Source: Botryotinia globosa
Lineage: Eukaryota > Ascomycota > Leotiomycetes > Helotiales > Sclerotiniaceae
Assembly: GCA_014898425.1 (NCBI GenBank)
Contig: RCSZ01000009.1
Span: forward strand, 186,001-250,000
Direction: 5' to 3'
Length of the DNA: 64,000 bases
Below, one piece after another: positions 61,241 to 64,000 of the stretch. A model generated the notes under the pieces. It did no database searches and was not told where the DNA came from. It saw only the letters and a list, made by a program, of their open reading frames with translations. Both the position numbers and the translations under genes were made by a program. Numbering within the stretch: the stretch's first letter is position 1; the number at the start of each line of letters is the position of its first letter.

Positions 61241-64000
61241 ATGGGGGAACACAAGCAAACGCAAGGCGGAATTAGAATTGCCATAGATGTACGTGGAACA
61301 AATTTCCATCATCGCTCCCGTTAGTCTGTAGCACTTGTAAAAGGAAGACTGCATCCCAATGATCCTATGGCCTATTCCGGCCATTATGGTCTAGCCTTTA
61401 AACATCCAAGGAGATGCAAAGCAATTTCATGGCTGTGACAATTCCACAGCACTATGCTAACGATGAGCACAGCGTGGTGGAACCTTCACCGACTGTGTGG
61501 GAAATCCAGGCACGGGGAAGATGGAGGATGATGTGATTATCAAACTCCTATCTGAAGACCCTTCCAACTACGACGATGCTCCTCTGGAGGGTATCAGGCG
61601 GCTGATGTCCAAATTCCTCAAGAAAGATATTCCTCGTGGAGAGCCTTTAGATACTTCAAAGATAGAGTCCATTCGAATGGGAACTACCGTAGCTACGAAC
61701 GCATTACTGGAAAGAAAGGGCGAAAAAATTGCTATGGTGGTGACCAAGGGATTCAAAGATTGTCTGGAAATTGGCAATCAATCAAGACCCAAGATTTTTG
61801 ATCTCGCGATCAAAAAACCTGACGTCTTGTACGAATTTGTATTGGAGATTGATGAACGGGTTACGTTGGAAGATTACGCTGAAGATCCGGAGCGAAGTAT
61901 TACCCAAGTTGAAGCTAATGGTACACAAGATCAAGATCTGGTGCGGGGGTTATCTTCCGAAGCTGTACGCATATTGCAGCGTCCTGAAGAACAAACCATC
62001 CGATCACAATTACAGGAAGTTTTCGATCAAGGAATTAAAAGTATAGCAGTCTGTTTGATGCATGGCTATACATTCCCTGACCACGAAGCCTTGGTTGGCA
62101 AAATTGCGAAAGAGATTGGATTTGAGCATGTATCTCTTAGCCACGAACTGATGCCTATGATCAAACTGGTCCCAAGAGCCACATCAGCATGTGCTGATGC
62201 ATATTTAACCCCCGCGATCAAAAAATATATCGCTGGATTTTCCAAAGGCTTTGAAGGTGGCCTCGGGGCGGAAAGCGTGAAAAATGCAAAAGGGACAAAA
62301 GGAGCTCGGTGCGAGTTTATGCAGAGTGACGGAGGTCTGGTAGATGTCGACAACTTCTCGGGCCTTAAAGCAATTCTCTCGGGCCCTGCTGGAGGAGTTG
62401 TAGGATATGCACTTACTTCATATGACCCTGAGACTAAGATACCCGTAATTGGGTTTGACATGGGCGGTACCTCTACCGATGTCTCTAGATATGGCTCGGG
62501 AAGATATGAGCATGTCTTTGAGACCACGACAGCTGGTGTGACTATCCAGTCTCCTCAACTCGATATCAATACTGTAGCTGCAGGTGGTGGTTCGCGTTTA
62601 TTCTTTAAGAATGGGTTGTTTGTGGTTGGACCAGAATCGGCTGGTGCCCATCCTGGACCTGCATGTTATCGCAAGGGAGGGCCAGCTGCGGTTACCGATG
62701 CAAATCTTTTCTTGGGTCGACTCATTCCTGATTTCTTTCCAAAGATTTTCGGAAAGAATGAAGATGAGGGTCTCGATGTTACAGCAAGCGAGAAGCTTCT
62801 TCAAGAACTAGCCGAACAAGTCAACAAGGAGATGGATAAAAATATGACTGCTGATGAAGTCGCTTACGGATTCTTAACCGTCGCGAACGAAACCATGACC
62901 CGACCCATCCGATCTCTAACAGAAGCGAAGGGCTTTGATACGTCCAAGCACCGCCTTGCGACATTTGGGGGTGCTGGTGGACAACATGCCGTTGCGATTG
63001 CTGAGAGCTTGGGTATACGACAGATACTTGTTCATCGCTATTCATCGGTACTGTCAGCGTATGGCATGGCTTTAGCTGATGTAGTCGATGAGGAACAGGA
63101 GCCAGAATCGAAGATTTGGTCCGACGATGGAGAGTCACGAGATTACTTGAAGAAGAAAATCGAGGAGCTCAAGCAAAAGTCGACTAATGCCCTAAAATCA
63201 CAAGGGTTCCAAGATAGTTCTATAGTTCACGAGGAATATCTGAATATGAGATACCGCGGTACTGAATCTGCATTGATGGTTGTCAAACCCGAGAAGCAAG
63301 ATGTAGAGGAATTCGGTGGTGACGAATGGGCTTACGGAAAAGCTTTCATCAAACAGCATCAACAAGAGTTTGGTTTTACTTTACCCGATCGAGATATTAT
63401 TGTAGACGACGTTCGAGTTCGTGGTATTGGAAAGAGTTTTGAAGGACTCGAAAAGACAGTGGATCAACAATTGAAGGAGATCAAACCTAAGGATGTTGAA
63501 ACTGGCAAGAAAGAGTACAAGCGATCTCAAGTCTATTTTGAAGGTGGCCGACAAGATACTCCCATATACAAGCTGGAAGACCTTGATACCGGCGACCGAA
63601 TCAAAGGACCAGCAATTCTTGCGGATGGAACACAAACTGTTGTCATTACTCCCAGCGCAAGTGCATTGATAATCGAAACCCACGTAGTGATAAACATTGG
63701 TGAACATGAAAGCAAAGACAAGTGAGTTTTGCAGCAATATTATGAGGGATTAGGACATTTTTGCTAATAATTCTCAGATCCTCGACCAAAGACGAAAATA
63801 AATCAGTAGACCCTATTATGCTTAGTATTTTTGCTCATAGATTCATGGCTATTGCAGAACAGATGGGCAGAGCACTTCAAAAAACCAGTGTCAGCACAAA
63901 TGTCAAGGAGAGACTCGACTATTCATGCGCATTGTTCGACTCTACTGGTGGATTGGTAGCTAATGCTCCACATCTTCCAGTCCATCTGGGCTCGATGTCT
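61241..64000 (+). CDS. OXP1: 5-oxoprolinase (ATP-dependent), partial at the window edge
   Basis: Three exons are visible: 61241-61288, 61473-63721 and 63778 to the end. Introns are 184 and 56 nt, and the frame stays open across each. About 840 residues are seen of a family near 1300. It hydrolyses 5-oxoproline to glutamate with ATP in the gamma-glutamyl (glutathione) cycle. The joined N-terminus gives IRIAID followed by [10 protein letters not shown], the hydantoinase A nucleotide-binding start. Then come [75 protein letters not shown] and FGGAGGQHA, all conserved in this family. Exon 3 enters the hydantoinase B part ([20 protein letters not shown]). The C-terminus lies beyond this window. 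Confidence 0.95.

Overview
This window is nuclear DNA from a filamentous ascomycete. Its genes carry short spliceosomal introns (about 50-220 nt) with GTATGT/GTAAGT-type donors and CTAAC/CTAAT-like branch sites. It also holds a stand-alone 5S rRNA gene and a SepH-type septation kinase, both typical of Pezizomycotina. The style (AT-rich decayed islands, very abundant microsatellites, gene content) resembles Leotiomycetes such as Sclerotiniaceae, but that placement is inference from memory, not from a comparison.

Layout. From 0 to 4.4 kb: the 5' end of a basic Lys/Ala/Pro-rich protein (possibly a Dot5-like peroxiredoxin, minus strand), 3.5 kb of repeat-laden spacer, then a PRELI/Ups mitochondrial lipid-transfer gene. 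From 5.5 to 6.6 kb: a 53-copy GGGAGA array, a TCTAATAA array and an AT-rich patch. From 6.8 to 13.1 kb: a small hypothetical gene pair, a P-loop kinase of the uridine-kinase-like class, dihydrofolate synthase (FOL3) and a 590-residue disordered protein. From 14.5 to 19.3 kb: the 11-exon SepH (Cdc7/Cdc15-like) kinase. From 20.4 to 26.4 kb: a TIR-bounded MITE-like element, decayed sequence and a broken polyketide synthase relic. From 27.5 to 28.8 kb: an unrecognised 421-residue protein. From 28.9 to 35.5 kb: gene-poor spacer with the 5S rRNA gene and several repeat arrays. From 35.5 to 47.3 kb: plasma-membrane H+-ATPase (PMA1), an acyl-CoA synthetase ending in a peroxisomal AKL signal, O-acetylhomoserine sulfhydrylase (MET17/cysD) and a MARVEL membrane protein. 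From 50 to 53.9 kb: a 1269-residue MIT-domain protein. From 53.9 to 61.2 kb: spacer with a 2-kb AT-rich decayed island and minisatellites. From 61.2 kb to the end: 5-oxoprolinase, running off the window.

Most genes are unlinked housekeeping functions. There is no operon logic, and I see no intact biosynthetic cluster or defence-type system. The most unusual region is 20.3-26.4 kb. There the 3' part of a polyketide synthase (PT-ACP-ACP-methyltransferase-thioesterase) is fused at its 5' side to a ketoreductase-like segment, lacks ketosynthase and acyltransferase, and is frameshifted by a 7-bp tandem duplication. It lies next to a transposon relic whose terminal repeats differ mainly by C/T and G/A transitions, as expected from repeat-induced point mutation (RIP). 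A second theme is the large number of 7- and 8-bp period microsatellites, including one inside an intron and a stack of pyrimidine repeats upstream of PMA1.
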